Shown here piece after piece: positions 33,790 to 42,560 of a DNA stretch of 64,000 bases (position 1 is the stretch's first letter; each line of letters opens with the position of its first letter). Origin of the DNA: Roseomonas sp. (GTDB taxonomy: Bacteria > Pseudomonadota > Alphaproteobacteria > Acetobacterales > Acetobacteraceae). The notes under the pieces are model-generated. The model did not search any database. It was not told the origin of the DNA and worked only from the letters and a program-made list of their open reading frames with translations. Made by a program: the position numbers and the translations under genes. The stretch is taken from the NCBI GenBank assembly GCA_020249505.1, contig JADCFN010000005.1, positions 159,949 to 223,948 of the forward strand. The letters are read 5' to 3'.

Positions 33790-34860
33790 TCAACCGAGCA
33801 ATCTGCCAATCACGCGCGCGGTGTAATCCACCACCGGAATCACGCGCCCGTAATTGATGCGTGTGGGCCCGATCACGCCAATGGCGCCGACGATCTTTTC
33901 CTGCCCATTGCGGAAGGGCGCCACTACCACGGAAAGCCCCGCGCTATCGAACAGCCCGCTTTCGGCGCCGATGAAAATCTGAACACCTTCGCCGCGCTGC
34001 GCCAATTCCAGCAGGCGCAGCATGGTTTCCTGCGCTTCCAGCCTTTCGAACAGCCGCTGGATTTCCTGCACCTGGGCTGCCTGATCCAGGTTCTGCAACA
34101 GCCGGGACTGACCGCGCAAAATCAGCGACCCACCGCCGCCACCGGACCAGGTAGCAAGCCCCGCCGAGATCACCTGCTGCGTCAGCGCATCCAAGGCTGT
34201 GCGATCAGCGGCGATTTCCTCGGCCACCCTGGTGCGTGTTTCTTCCAGGGTGCGGCCAGCCAGCCGCGCATTCAGGTAGTTGGAGGCCTGCGTGAGTGCG
34301 GAAGGTGGCAGCCCGGCCGGTACTTCAATGACGCGGTTTTCCACCTGCCCGCCTTCATGCACCAGCACCACCAAAGCCCGCCCCGGCCCAAGCGCCACAA
34401 ATTCAATATGGCGCACTGGGTTTTCGGTCTTGGGCGCCACCACTAGCCCGGCCGCGCCGGCGAGGCCCGAAAGCATCAGCCCGGCTTCGGCCAGCGTTTC
34501 CTGCAAGGACCGGCCCGATGCCGCGCAGCGCGCCGCAATCGCGTCCCGGTCTTCCTCACCCAGCGCGCCAAATTCCAGCAAGCCATCCACGAAAAGCCTA
34601 AGCCCGCGTTCGGTGGGCAGCCGCCCGGCCGAGGTATGCGGCGCATACAGCAGCCCGGCATCTTCCAGATCTGCCATGGCATTACGGATGGTAGCCGGCG
34701 ATAGCCCGAGCGGCAGCCGGCGCGATAGCGTGCGGGAGCCGACAGGTTCGCCCGTCGCGACATAGGTTTCCACCAATTCGCGCAAAATCAGCGCCGAACG
34801 GCTATCCAAGCCGGCCGCGGCCGGCAGCCCGGGGGTCAGCTTCGCGGGCGTATGGGTCAC
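33790..34860 (-). CDS. hrcA: Heat-shock repressor HrcA
   Basis: 356 residues. Winged-helix N-terminus: [33 protein letters not shown] then [18 protein letters not shown] and [13 protein letters not shown], all classic HrcA. The remainder is the GAF-like dimerisation/regulatory domain ending [22 protein letters not shown]. HrcA represses groESL and related genes at CIRCE and is folded by GroEL. The start is taken at GTG 34860. A TTG 57 nt upstream would also be open, but it is itself part of a good -35 box, so it is unlikely to be the start. A CIRCE-like site lies upstream, suggesting autoregulation. Confidence 0.92.
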   Translation of the reverse strand: MTHTPAKLTPGLPAAAGLDSRSALILRELVETYVATGEPVGSRTLSRRLPLGLSPATIRNAMADLEDAGLLYAPHTSAGRLPTERGLRLFVDGLLEFGALGEEDRDAIAARCAASGRSLQETLAEAGLMLSGLAGAAGLVVAPKTENPVRHIEFVALGPGRALVVLVHEGGQVENRVIEVPAGLPPSALTQASNYLNARLAGRTLEETRTRVAEEIAADRTALDALTQQVISAGLATWSGGGGGSLILRGQSRLLQNLDQAAQVQEIQRLFERLEAQETMLRLLELAQRGEGVQIFIGAESGLFDSAGLSVVVAPFRNGQEKIVGAIGVIGPTRINYGRVIPVVDYTARVIGRLLG

Positions 34861-34889
34861 GGGTTGTGGTCCCGATTTGTCATGATCCG

Positions 34890-34917
34890 AGTATGGGGCC
34901 TGCACCGGGCGCGTCAA
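34890..34917 (-). promoter_or_regulatory. Predicted sigma70 promoter of hrcA
   Basis: Minus strand TTGACG (34917-34912), 16-nt spacer, CATACT (34895-34890), about 30 nt upstream of the GTG start. The CIRCE-like site lies immediately upstream of the -35 box. Confidence 0.5.
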
Positions 34918-34921
34918 CGGG

Positions 34922-34948
34922 TTAGCGCCGGCCCTTCGCCTGTGCTAA
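34922..34948. promoter_or_regulatory. CIRCE-like HrcA operator
   Basis: TTAGCGCCG-N9-CTGTGCTAA, compared with the CIRCE consensus TTAGCACTC-N9-GAGTGCTAA. The 9-9-9 spacing is exact. The outer arms TTAGC/GCTAA are perfect and extend to GGTTAGC/GCTAACC; the inner bases are degenerate. It lies between hrcA and rph, 12 nt before the rph start. Confidence 0.55.
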
Positions 34949-34959
34949 CCGCGCGGCCC

Positions 34960-35679
34960 ATGACCAGACCCTCAGGCCGCGCCCCCGGCGCGCTTCGCAC
35001 CGTTTCCATCCAACCCGGCGTCGCCCGCCATGCGGAAGGGTCCTGCGTTATTCGCATGGGCCTGACCGAGGTGCTGTGCACCGCGAGCGTAGAAGGCAAG
35101 GTGCCGCCCTTCCTGCGCGGTCAGGGCCAGGGCTGGGTCACGGCGGAATATGGCATGCTGCCGCGCGCGACGCATACGCGCGGGGACCGTGAAGCGGCGC
35201 GTGGCAAGCAATCCGGCCGCACGCAAGAAATCCAACGCCTGATCGGGCGTTCGCTCCGTGCCGTGACGGATCTGAAGGCGATGGGCGAGATGACCATCAC
35301 GCTCGATTGCGATGTGCTGACCGCCGATGGTGGTACGCGCTGCGCGTCCATCACCGGCGCTTGGGTGGCGCTGCATCTGGCCTTTGAACATTGCAAGCGC
35401 ATGAACATCATCACGCGCAATCCCTTGAAGGATCAGGTGGCAGCAATTTCCTGCGGCATTTATCAGGGCGTGCCCGTGCTTGATCTTGATTATGATGAGG
35501 ACAGCAAGGCCGATGCGGACGCGAATTTTGTGCTGACGGCCTCGGGCGGGATTGTGGAGATTCAAGGCACCGCCGAAGGTGCGCCCTTCACGGAAGCCGA
35601 TTTGCAGGCGCTGATGGGCCATGCGCGCGAGGGCACAGCCGCGCTTTTCGCCAAGCAGCGGCTTGCGGTGGATAAGTGA
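34960..35679 (+). CDS. rph: Ribonuclease PH
   Basis: 239 residues, the family norm. It trims the 3' end of tRNA precursors by phosphorolysis, as a hexamer. Motifs: [18 protein letters not shown] at the start, [100 protein letters not shown]. The start MTRPSGR is chosen because upstream in-frame codons fall within the regulatory region. It is translationally coupled to rdgB (TGATG). Confidence 0.95.
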   Translation: MTRPSGRAPGALRTVSIQPGVARHAEGSCVIRMGLTEVLCTASVEGKVPPFLRGQGQGWVTAEYGMLPRATHTRGDREAARGKQSGRTQEIQRLIGRSLRAVTDLKAMGEMTITLDCDVLTADGGTRCASITGAWVALHLAFEHCKRMNIITRNPLKDQVAAISCGIYQGVPVLDLDYDEDSKADADANFVLTASGGIVEIQGTAEGAPFTEADLQALMGHAREGTAALFAKQRLAVDK

Positions 35680-36302
35680 TGGCGCATCGGCGCCTGAGCC
35701 GGGGCGAGAAGATTGTCATCGCCTCCCACAATGCGGGGAAGCTCCGTGAAGTGGCGGCATTGCTGGCGCCGCATGGCATCGAGGTGACCAGCGCCGGTGC
35801 GCTTGGCCTGCCGGAGCCGGATGAGACCGAGACCAGCTTCCTCGGCAATGCGCGCATAAAGGCACATGCAGCGGCGCGCGCGGCGGGGCTGCCGGCGCTT
35901 TCAGATGATTCAGGGTTTTCCGTGGCCGCCTTGGATGGCGCGCCTGGAGTTTATACCGCCGATTGGGCCATGCGCCCGGAAGGCGGGCGGGATTACGCGC
36001 TTGCCATGGGCAAGGTGCATGATCTGGCAAAGCATGCCGTGGATCGTGCGGCCTGGTTTACCTGCGCGCTCGTGCTCGCCTGGCCTGATGGGCATGAGGA
36101 AGGTTTTGAGGGCAGGGCAGAGGGCGTTTGGGTCTGGCCGCCACGCGGCGTGCATGGCTTTGGCTATGACCCCATGTTCGTGCCGCAGGGACGCAGCGAG
36201 ACCTTCGGCGAAATGGACCCGGCCCTGAAGCACAGCATCAGCCACCGCGCCGCGGCTTTCGCGCTGCTGGCCGCTGCCTGCCTGCCGCCGGCGGCAGGCT
36301 GA
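35679..36302 (+). CDS. rdgB: dITP/XTP pyrophosphatase (non-canonical purine NTPase)
   Basis: 207 residues. HAM1/RdgB motifs: [18 protein letters not shown] (11-28), [70 protein letters not shown]. It hydrolyses dITP, ITP and XTP to monophosphates and keeps deaminated purines out of DNA. The ATG at 35679 shares one base with the rph stop codon; a GTG one codon earlier is also possible. Its last 65 nt overlap the convergent LOG-family gene. Confidence 0.94.
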   Translation: MAHRRLSRGEKIVIASHNAGKLREVAALLAPHGIEVTSAGALGLPEPDETETSFLGNARIKAHAAARAAGLPALSDDSGFSVAALDGAPGVYTADWAMRPEGGRDYALAMGKVHDLAKHAVDRAAWFTCALVLAWPDGHEEGFEGRAEGVWVWPPRGVHGFGYDPMFVPQGRSETFGEMDPALKHSISHRAAAFALLAAACLPPAAG

Positions 36303-37125
36303 GCTTCAAGGGCGGGGCGGCTGCGGGTGAGAGCCCGCGTTTCAATAGGCTCGCCCAGCCTTCCTCCGGGTTGTCCACAATTTCAAACAGCTTCAAATCC
36401 GCTTCACTGATCATGCCTTCATCGGCGAGGGCCGCAAAATTCACCACCTTGTTCCAGTAATCGCGCCCAAACAGCACAATCGGCACGGGGCGCATCTTTT
36501 CTGATTGCGTGAGAGTCAGCACTTCGAACAATTCGTCAAAAGTTCCGAATCCACCGGGGAAAACCGCAAGCGCATTGGCGCGCATGGCAAGGTGCATCTT
36601 GCGCATGGCGAAGTAATGGAAGCGAAAGGTCAGCGCCGGCGTAGACCAGGAATTGGGCGCCTGTTCATGCGGCAGGGTGATATTGAAACCAATGGAAGGC
36701 GCGCCGCATTCGGATGCACCGCGATTGGCCGCTTCCATGATCCCCGGGCCACCGCCCGTTGCAATCACATTATCTCGCGGCGCACCGGATGCAGCCAAAG
36801 CCCCGCCGCGCATGGAGACAATGCGGGCAAAGGCGCGCGCATCCTCATAAAAGCGGGACCGTTCCAGCGCCTTATGCGCGGCGCGCTTTTCCGCCGCCCC
36901 GCGCGCCTTCTTGGCAAGCGCCTCGGCTTCCTCAGCACTCGGGCAGCGGGCGGAACCAAACACGACAACGGTGGACCGCACCCCCCAATCGCGGAGCGCA
37001 TATTCGGCCTTGGCGTATTCCATGCCAAAGCGGAAAGGGCGCATTTCATCGCGCAGCAGGAATTCCTGATCCTCGACCGCCAGCAGATAGCTGCGTGAGT
37101 GTTTTTGGGCGCCGTTGTCTGGCAT
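36238..37125 (-). CDS. LOG-family protein (TIGR00730; putative nucleotide 5'-monophosphate phosphoribohydrolase)
   Basis: 295 residues from MPDNGAQ. Rossmann-like lysine-decarboxylase-like domain: [10 protein letters not shown] (53-62), [16 protein letters not shown] (122-137), [32 protein letters not shown] with the PGGxGTxxE motif at 190-198. This is the longer LOG subgroup, which resembles PpnN-type nucleosidases. It may cleave nucleotide monophosphates, possibly including cytokinin precursors. The basic, proline-rich C-terminal 25 residues are read antisense to rdgB, a 65-nt convergent overlap. Confidence 0.87.
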   Translation of the reverse strand: MPDNGAQKHSRSYLLAVEDQEFLLRDEMRPFRFGMEYAKAEYALRDWGVRSTVVVFGSARCPSAEEAEALAKKARGAAEKRAAHKALERSRFYEDARAFARIVSMRGGALAASGAPRDNVIATGGGPGIMEAANRGASECGAPSIGFNITLPHEQAPNSWSTPALTFRFHYFAMRKMHLAMRANALAVFPGGFGTFDELFEVLTLTQSEKMRPVPIVLFGRDYWNKVVNFAALADEGMISEADLKLFEIVDNPEEGWASLLKRGLSPAAAPPLKLSLPPAAGRQRPAARKPRRGG

Positions 37126-37369
37126 TGGAAGCTTCTCCCTTGATGCGGCGCCCATCTTGGCATGAAGCGCGCTGGGGCGGCGATGGGGGCGGCAGGGGCC
37201 AAAGTCCTTGGCGGCGGAAAGGGCTTCTCATCCAGGTGAAAAGTCGCGCCTTAGCCACCTATTTCCCAGGTCTCAGCAAGAAAAAAGTGAAGGCGTTAAC
37301 CTTTTATTCATCTATCGCCTGTTTAATAAAACCTGGTCAAGAACGGCCTTGCAGAACGGGGAAAAACCC

Positions 37370-37900
37370 ATGGCGATTGGTTTTCTGGGTGCCGGCCCCA
37401 AGATGCCGGGTTTCGGTGGCGGCTTTGATGCCGGGCAGCTCACAGCGCTTGCGCTGAAGGCGAGCGTGCAGCGGCAAGCCCCCACAACCAGCGTTACGGC
37501 GCGGGCGGATCGTGGCCCGGCAGTGGTGGTGGCGATTGACCCGCGTGCGGCGGAACGCTCGGCGGAGATTGCCCGGCTTGCAGAACAGGCCCAAGGCGCC
37601 GCTAGTGCACCGGATTGGGGCGGCCGCACCATGGCTGAGCCCGATTGGGACAAGAAAATGATCGCCGAGATGATTGACCAGCAGAAGCGGCAGGTCTGGG
37701 CGCTATCAGAAACCTTGCGTGTCTATGATGAGACGGGGGAGGTCAGGTCCTTCGGACTATACGGTAGTACCTTCGCCGATCCTGATAACTGGGCAGTCTA
37801 TGGCGGGTCGGAAAAATACATTGAAGATACGCGCAAAGGTTTGGAAATTTCCAAGGCCGTTTTAAAGAGCCTTGAAGAAGGTCGTAGTGGGGAGATATGA
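37370..37900 (+). CDS. Hypothetical protein of unknown family
   Basis: 176 residues from ATG 37370 (GGGGA 8 nt upstream); reading earlier gives an unlikely AT-rich extension. The N-terminus is glycine-rich (MAIGFLGAGPKMPGFGGG), followed by FDAGQLTALALKASVQRQAP, a VTARADRGPAVVVAIDPRAAERSAEIARLAEQA segment, and a polar tail (EMIDQQKRQVWALSETLRVYDE, GLYGSTFADPDNW). There is no signal peptide or span. The 3' half is less GC-rich than the neighbours. It stands alone upstream of a palindromic terminator. I do not recognise it. Confidence 0.6.
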   Translation: MAIGFLGAGPKMPGFGGGFDAGQLTALALKASVQRQAPTTSVTARADRGPAVVVAIDPRAAERSAEIARLAEQAQGAASAPDWGGRTMAEPDWDKKMIAEMIDQQKRQVWALSETLRVYDETGEVRSFGLYGSTFADPDNWAVYGGSEKYIEDTRKGLEISKAVLKSLEEGRSGEI

Positions 37901-37940
37901 GATTTTTCTTTCAAATTTTGATGTGAATCTCCCAAAGAAG

Positions 37941-37962
37941 ATCGGGGGCCTAGGCCCCCGAT
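37941..37962. terminator. Bidirectional palindrome / terminator
   Basis: A perfect 22-bp palindrome, ATCGGGGGCCT-AGGCCCCCGAT, between the convergent unknown gene and the RTX gene. The A-rich left flank (CCCAAAGAAG) favours termination on the minus strand. Confidence 0.65.
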
Positions 37963-37974
37963 GGAATTAAGACG

Positions 37975-38859
37975 TTACAAGATGAAGTCAGTTTCTCGTA
38001 GGTTCACCAACCCCTGGATCTGCAAGGTGATGTCAGCAACACCATCACCCATATCAGCCTGCACAAAGGTATTGCCGCCGGATTGATACCAGCGAATTTC
38101 TGCGATACCGCTCGCGCTAAAGGCAAGACTTTCACGAAAAGCAAAAGCCTGATCGCCCGCCAGCGCCGCATTGGTGTCTATCGAACTGAACACCAAGAGG
38201 TCGAAGCCTACCTGAAAATCCAGAATGACATCCTGCGCAGTCGGCGTCGCCATGTCATCGGTGGAATACAGGAAGCGGTCAGCCCCCGCCCCGCCGGTGA
38301 GCCGATCCGAATCAGCACCGCCCACGACGCTATCGGCGCCAGCGCCGCCAAATATCGTATCAGCCCCCTTGTCACCGCGGAGGTAATCATCACCCGTCAG
38401 CACCCCGGATAGATCATCGCCATAGATCAAATCCGCGCCGTCCCAGCCGGAGACATAATCATTCCCCGCACCACCCTCCACACGGTCATTGCCAGCATCG
38501 GCATAAAGATCATCGCGGCCATCGCCGCCGCGCAGCGTATCTTGGCCGCCCCCGCCAATGCCCGTGTCATTGCCTGTGCCGCCATCCAACAGATCATCCT
38601 GCCCCCAGGTGAGGGAAGTGCCATCCCCGGTTAGCCAATCATTGCCATCACCCCCATAAAGCTTGTCGTTACCGGCATCCCCTTGCAACCTGTCGTTGCC
38701 AGTTTCACCGAAAAGCACGTCATTGCCCAAATCGCCGTAAAGCCTATCATCTCCGCCGCCACCGCTGAGGTAATCATTACCCAGATCGCCATTCGCATCA
38801 TCCGCAAAGGCGGTTCCGGTCCAGAAATCAGCCTTTGTGGTACCACGCCAATTCGCCAT
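37975..38859 (-). CDS. RTX-repeat calcium-binding protein
   Basis: 294 residues from MANWRGTTKAD (GGGGAG 7 nt upstream). Nearly the whole protein from about residue 20 to 200 is GGxGxDxLx nonapeptide repeats (GDLGNDYLSGGGGDDRLYG, GGDGNDWLTG and many more), forming a calcium-filled parallel beta roll. The C-terminus (GGAGADRFLYS... DVILDFQVGFDLLVFSSI... VNLRETDFIL) is the serralysin-type secretion end. It is probably exported by a type I system through its C-terminus, with no signal peptide. No protease, lipase or lectin domain is present, and no hlyB/hlyD/tolC genes are in the window. Confidence 0.88.
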   Translation of the reverse strand: MANWRGTTKADFWTGTAFADDANGDLGNDYLSGGGGDDRLYGDLGNDVLFGETGNDRLQGDAGNDKLYGGDGNDWLTGDGTSLTWGQDDLLDGGTGNDTGIGGGGQDTLRGGDGRDDLYADAGNDRVEGGAGNDYVSGWDGADLIYGDDLSGVLTGDDYLRGDKGADTIFGGAGADSVVGGADSDRLTGGAGADRFLYSTDDMATPTAQDVILDFQVGFDLLVFSSIDTNAALAGDQAFAFRESLAFSASGIAEIRWYQSGGNTFVQADMGDGVADITLQIQGLVNLRETDFIL

Positions 38860-39130
38860 TTCGAATCTCCCCACTGGTTAGACACAACTATAGGTTAAAC
38901 TATATATTGGATAAATCAATTCCAAAAACGATAATTCCGATAAAATTCTCCGGTTTGGCTGTATTGCCCATCAGGGTGCGCCCAACCGGGGCTCGGGCTT
39001 GATTGATGATGTGACTCTGCTGCAACGGTCACGAGTCGCCTCGAATCGCAGCCTCGCCAAACAGTAAAAATCCCTGGGCAAAGAACGGCTTCCGGCCTAT
39101 TGTTCTGAATCACTCTGAAGCGCTGCCTTG

Positions 39131-41596
39131 ATGCCTCGCCTTTTTCTCCCGGCCGATTCCAGGCCCTCTGCCGAACCGGGCGCCGTCAGGCGGCGCTTTG
39201 CCTCGGCCGATCTGCGCGCGCTGCTCAGCCGGCGCCTGATGGAATTTTGCGGACTGTTGGCAGCGCTGGTGGCGCTTGGGCTGGCGGCAGCGCTGCTGAG
39301 TTACGATCCCGCCGATCCTTCGCTGAATACGGCCACCGCACGGCCCGTGAACAACCTGGCCGGGCCGGCAGGGGCGGTGGTGGCCGATATCCTGTTGCAG
39401 GGCTTTGGCTATGCAGCGGCGCTGCCGGTGCTGGCGCTGCTCGCCTGGGCCTTTCGGCTGGCGACGCAACGCGGCCTTGGCTCCATTCCCTTCCGGCTTT
39501 TCGGCTTGGCCCTTGCCCTGCCCATAGGCGCGGCGGCTCTGAGCCTTGCCCCCTTGCCGCCGGAAGCACCAAGCCTGGCCGGCGCCGGCGGCGCAGTTGG
39601 GCCGCTTTTGGCCGATAGCGTGATTTCATGGCTTTCCGGCAGCTTTGGCCCCTATGGCGCGTTACTCGGCAAGGCAGGCTTGGTCTTCGGTGCGGTGGGC
39701 GCCGGCTTTATCGGTTGCGGCCTGACCTTCGGCGAATGGCGCGGCGCTGGCCGCGCGGCGCTTGGCGCCAGCCAAGCCGCCCTGGATGCGGCGCGGGCCG
39801 GCGCGGAAAGGCTGCGCCCCGCTGAGGAAGCCGAGCCCAAAAAGCCTGGTTTCTTCGCCCGCCTTGGCGCGCGCTTTAAATCCCGCACCGGCCGGCTTTT
39901 CCGCCGCCAGGAACCGGAAATCCCCTTGGGCCCTATGCTGCGCGCCGCCGATGCGACGGCCGAGGCCATGCCGATCCGCCCTGAGCCGCCAGAGGCCCCG
40001 CGCGAAGCCCCGCCAGTGCGTCCTCGCAAACCAGCCGAACCCGCGCGCCGCCCGACGCAGCAACCCGCACTTGATCTAGGAGATGGCGCCTGGGCGCTGC
40101 CGCCGCTTGATCTGCTGACCGCTGCCCCCACGCAGCGCGTGGGCCGGCCTTCCGAGGAATCGCTCCAAGCCAATGCGCGGCTTCTGGAAAGCGTGTTGGA
40201 AGATTACGGCGTGCGCGGGCGCATTGTCGAAATCCGCCCCGGCCCGGTGGTAACGCTCTATGAATTGGAACCGGCGCCCGGCACCAAATCCGCGCGCGTG
40301 ATTGGCCTGGCTGACGATATCGCGCGGTCCATGAGCCTGATTGCGGTGCGCATCGCAACCGTGCCAGGGCGCAATGTGATCGGCATTGAAATGCCGAATA
40401 CCAAGCGCGAGACGGTGTTCCTTTCCGAAATGTTCAGCGATGAAAGCTGGCATCGCCACCCGGGCAAGCTGCCCTTGGCGCTGGGTAAGGATATCAGCGG
40501 CGCGCCGGTCATCGCGGACCTTGCGCGCATGCCGCATTTGCTGATTGCCGGCACCACGGGTTCGGGCAAATCCGTCGGGATCAATACCATGATCCTGAGC
40601 CTGCTGTATCGCTTCAGCCCGGATGAATGCCGCTTCATCATGATTGACCCGAAGATGCTGGAGCTTTCGGTCTATGACCGCATTCCGCATCTGCTGGCGC
40701 CGGTGGTGACGGAACCGCCCAAGGCGATTGGCGCGCTGAAATGGACGGTGCGCGAGATGGAGCGCCGCTACCGTGCCATGAGCCAATTGGGCGTGCGCAA
40801 TATCGCGGGCTATAACGAGAAAGTGACCGCAGCGCGCCAGCGCGGCGATGTCCTGACCAGGCGCGTGCAAACCGGCTTTGATCCTGAAACCAATAAGCCG
40901 GTATTTGAGGATCAGCCGCTGGCGCTGGAAGCGCTGCCGATGATTGTGGTGGTGATTGATGAAATGGCCGATCTGATGATCGTGGCGGGCAAGGAAATTG
41001 AAGCCGCGGTGCAAAGGCTGGCGCAAATGGCGCGTGCCGCGGGTATCCATGTGATCATGGCCACTCAGCGGCCTTCGGTGGATGTCATCACCGGCACGAT
41101 CAAGGCGAATTTCCCGACGCGCATTTCCTTCCAGGTGACATCCAAGATTGATAGCCGCACCATCCTGGGTGAACAGGGCGCGGAACAGCTGCTCGGCCAG
41201 GGCGATATGCTGCATATGCCGGGCGGCGGGCGCATTGCCCGCGTGCATGGCCCCTTTGTGTCAGACACTGAGGTGGAGCGGATTGTTGAATTCCTCCGCG
41301 CCCAGGGTGAGCCCGCTTATGTTGATGAAGTGACCGAAACCGAGGATGAGGGTGATTCGGTTGCCATGCTCGGCATGCTGGGCGGCAATACGGATGCGGA
41401 AGGATCGCTCTATGATCAGGCGGTGGCGCTGGTGACGCGCGAAGGCAAGGCAAGCACAAGCTTCGTGCAGCGGCATCTCAACATTGGCTATAACCGCGCG
41501 GCGAAGCTGATTGAGCAGATGGAAAAGGACGGCGTGGTGGGGGCGGCGAACCATGTCGGAAAGCGGGAAGTGCTGGCGCCGGGGCCGCGGGATTGA
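39131..41596 (+). CDS. ftsK: DNA translocase FtsK
   Basis: 821 residues. An N-terminal domain with four or so membrane spans (about 35-200), a charged linker rich in Pro/Arg, then the motor: [19 protein letters not shown] (Walker A near 474-481), [21 protein letters not shown] (Walker B), [24 protein letters not shown], and a C-terminal winged-helix gamma domain ([33 protein letters not shown]) that reads KOPS. It pumps the terminus DNA through the division septum and activates XerCD. Start ATG 39131; a TTG directly before it is less likely. The 271-nt gap to the RTX gene shows no other gene. Confidence 0.95.
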   Translation: MPRLFLPADSRPSAEPGAVRRRFASADLRALLSRRLMEFCGLLAALVALGLAAALLSYDPADPSLNTATARPVNNLAGPAGAVVADILLQGFGYAAALPVLALLAWAFRLATQRGLGSIPFRLFGLALALPIGAAALSLAPLPPEAPSLAGAGGAVGPLLADSVISWLSGSFGPYGALLGKAGLVFGAVGAGFIGCGLTFGEWRGAGRAALGASQAALDAARAGAERLRPAEEAEPKKPGFFARLGARFKSRTGRLFRRQEPEIPLGPMLRAADATAEAMPIRPEPPEAPREAPPVRPRKPAEPARRPTQQPALDLGDGAWALPPLDLLTAAPTQRVGRPSEESLQANARLLESVLEDYGVRGRIVEIRPGPVVTLYELEPAPGTKSARVIGLADDIARSMSLIAVRIATVPGRNVIGIEMPNTKRETVFLSEMFSDESWHRHPGKLPLALGKDISGAPVIADLARMPHLLIAGTTGSGKSVGINTMILSLLYRFSPDECRFIMIDPKMLELSVYDRIPHLLAPVVTEPPKAIGALKWTVREMERRYRAMSQLGVRNIAGYNEKVTAARQRGDVLTRRVQTGFDPETNKPVFEDQPLALEALPMIVVVIDEMADLMIVAGKEIEAAVQRLAQMARAAGIHVIMATQRPSVDVITGTIKANFPTRISFQVTSKIDSRTILGEQGAEQLLGQGDMLHMPGGGRIARVHGPFVSDTEVERIVEFLRAQGEPAYVDEVTETEDEGDSVAMLGMLGGNTDAEGSLYDQAVALVTREGKASTSFVQRHLNIGYNRAAKLIEQMEKDGVVGAANHVGKREVLAPGPRD

Positions 41597-41750
41597 GGGG
41601 GAGTAAGAGATTGCAAAATTAGGCCCGCTTTGGGCGAGGATATCAGCAGAGTTGTTATGGGCGCCCAATGCATGAAGCCTTTTCCCAGATTGTTCGTTTA
41701 CCCTCAGACAAAGGGAGTCCCGTTAGGGAGAAAGGCAAAGCAAAGCCGCC

Positions 41751-42011
41751 ATGTTTGACCTGAAGTTTCTCTTCTCTAAGAATTTTTTTGGGAGCATCTT
41801 CGTCCTCATTCAAGCCAGCCTGATTTTGGCGGTCTTCATAGGTTCCCTGGCTTACATCTTGTTGATACTCCGCGACATCTATCATTCAACTGGTGGGTGG
41901 ATTTATCAGTCAGCAAAGACCAAGCGATTTGGAAGAAAAGTCTTTTACGTGGTTATTTTTGTTGTTGCTATTGATTTTTTGATTTCGTTCTTGGGCATTA
42001 AGCCTTCATAA
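41751..42011 (+). CDS. Small membrane protein, AT-rich
   Basis: 86 residues with two clear hydrophobic spans (SIFVLIQASLILAVFIGSLA, about 15-34, and VFYVVIFVVAIDFLISFLGI, about 64-83), joined by a basic polar loop (YQSAKTKRFGRK). The DNA is much more AT-rich than the surrounding housekeeping genes. No good RBS is visible. It lies 11 nt upstream of a second membrane ORF. I recognise no family; it is likely acquired or fast evolving. The ORF is judged real by its hydrophobic design and its pairing. Confidence 0.55.
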   Translation: MFDLKFLFSKNFFGSIFVLIQASLILAVFIGSLAYILLILRDIYHSTGGWIYQSAKTKRFGRKVFYVVIFVVAIDFLISFLGIKPS

Positions 42012-42021
42012 TTGGCGCTTC

Positions 42022-42459
42022 ATGAAACACTATCTAACAAACTTCCAGTTACGCCTATTACAGTGGGGATTCGCATTTGCCTGCACCCTTATCTTCTCTG
42101 TCTTGGCGATTGCCTGGCGTTGTGGGGTTTCAGCAATGATTGCTAGCTCGCTGAACATCCTGATCCAGGACTGGCTACGATATTTTTTAATTCTGTACGC
42201 GGTTTCTGTCGTGATATACCTAATGACCGCGGATGTATTGGAGTACTTTCTTTGGAAAAGTGGGCGGCGTGAGAAATTTCAGCCCGTAAAGAGGAATCCG
42301 TGGAATGGGTTCATCGAAAAGGAAGCTGAGCCGATTTCGATGGCATTCTACGAAGCAACCCTACAATCGCAAATTATAATCTTTATCCCTTTAATCTCTA
42401 TCCTGATGGTTATTTTTTTCTTTCTTTATACAAAACCTTTATGTGTCCATATTTCATGA
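42022..42459 (+). CDS. Membrane protein, AT-rich, unknown
   Basis: 145 residues with three probable spans (FAFACTLIFSVLAIAWRCG about 17-35, YFLILYAVSVVIYLMTADV about 54-72, IIIFIPLISILMVIFFFLY about 118-136) and a polar mid-region (KSGRREKFQPVKRNPWNGF). It has the same AT-rich composition as the preceding ORF and is 11 nt after it, so the two probably form a unit. There is no family match and no Shine-Dalgarno site. It stands between ftsK and addA. Confidence 0.55.
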   Translation: MKHYLTNFQLRLLQWGFAFACTLIFSVLAIAWRCGVSAMIASSLNILIQDWLRYFLILYAVSVVIYLMTADVLEYFLWKSGRREKFQPVKRNPWNGFIEKEAEPISMAFYEATLQSQIIIFIPLISILMVIFFFLYTKPLCVHIS

Positions 42460-42560
42460 TGCTGATTTGTAACATATACAAAAACGCGGCGCCGCCAGTC
42501 CGCAGCCGCATGGAATGTCGCGCCTAAATCTGCCGCCGACCATAATGGCTGTTGCGCCGA

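Noticed and set aside
33037..34446. A 469-codon plus-strand open frame
   Set aside because: Antisense to tarD and hrcA, spans their gap, and has no recognisable protein features.
38400..38860. Tandem DNA repeats or a CRISPR-like array in the RTX gene
   Set aside because: The periodicity is at protein level (GGxGxDxLx) with divergent DNA units and no spacers; no CRISPR array exists in the window.
40076..41248. A 390-codon minus-strand open frame
   Set aside because: Antisense to the FtsK motor domain; a compositional artefact.
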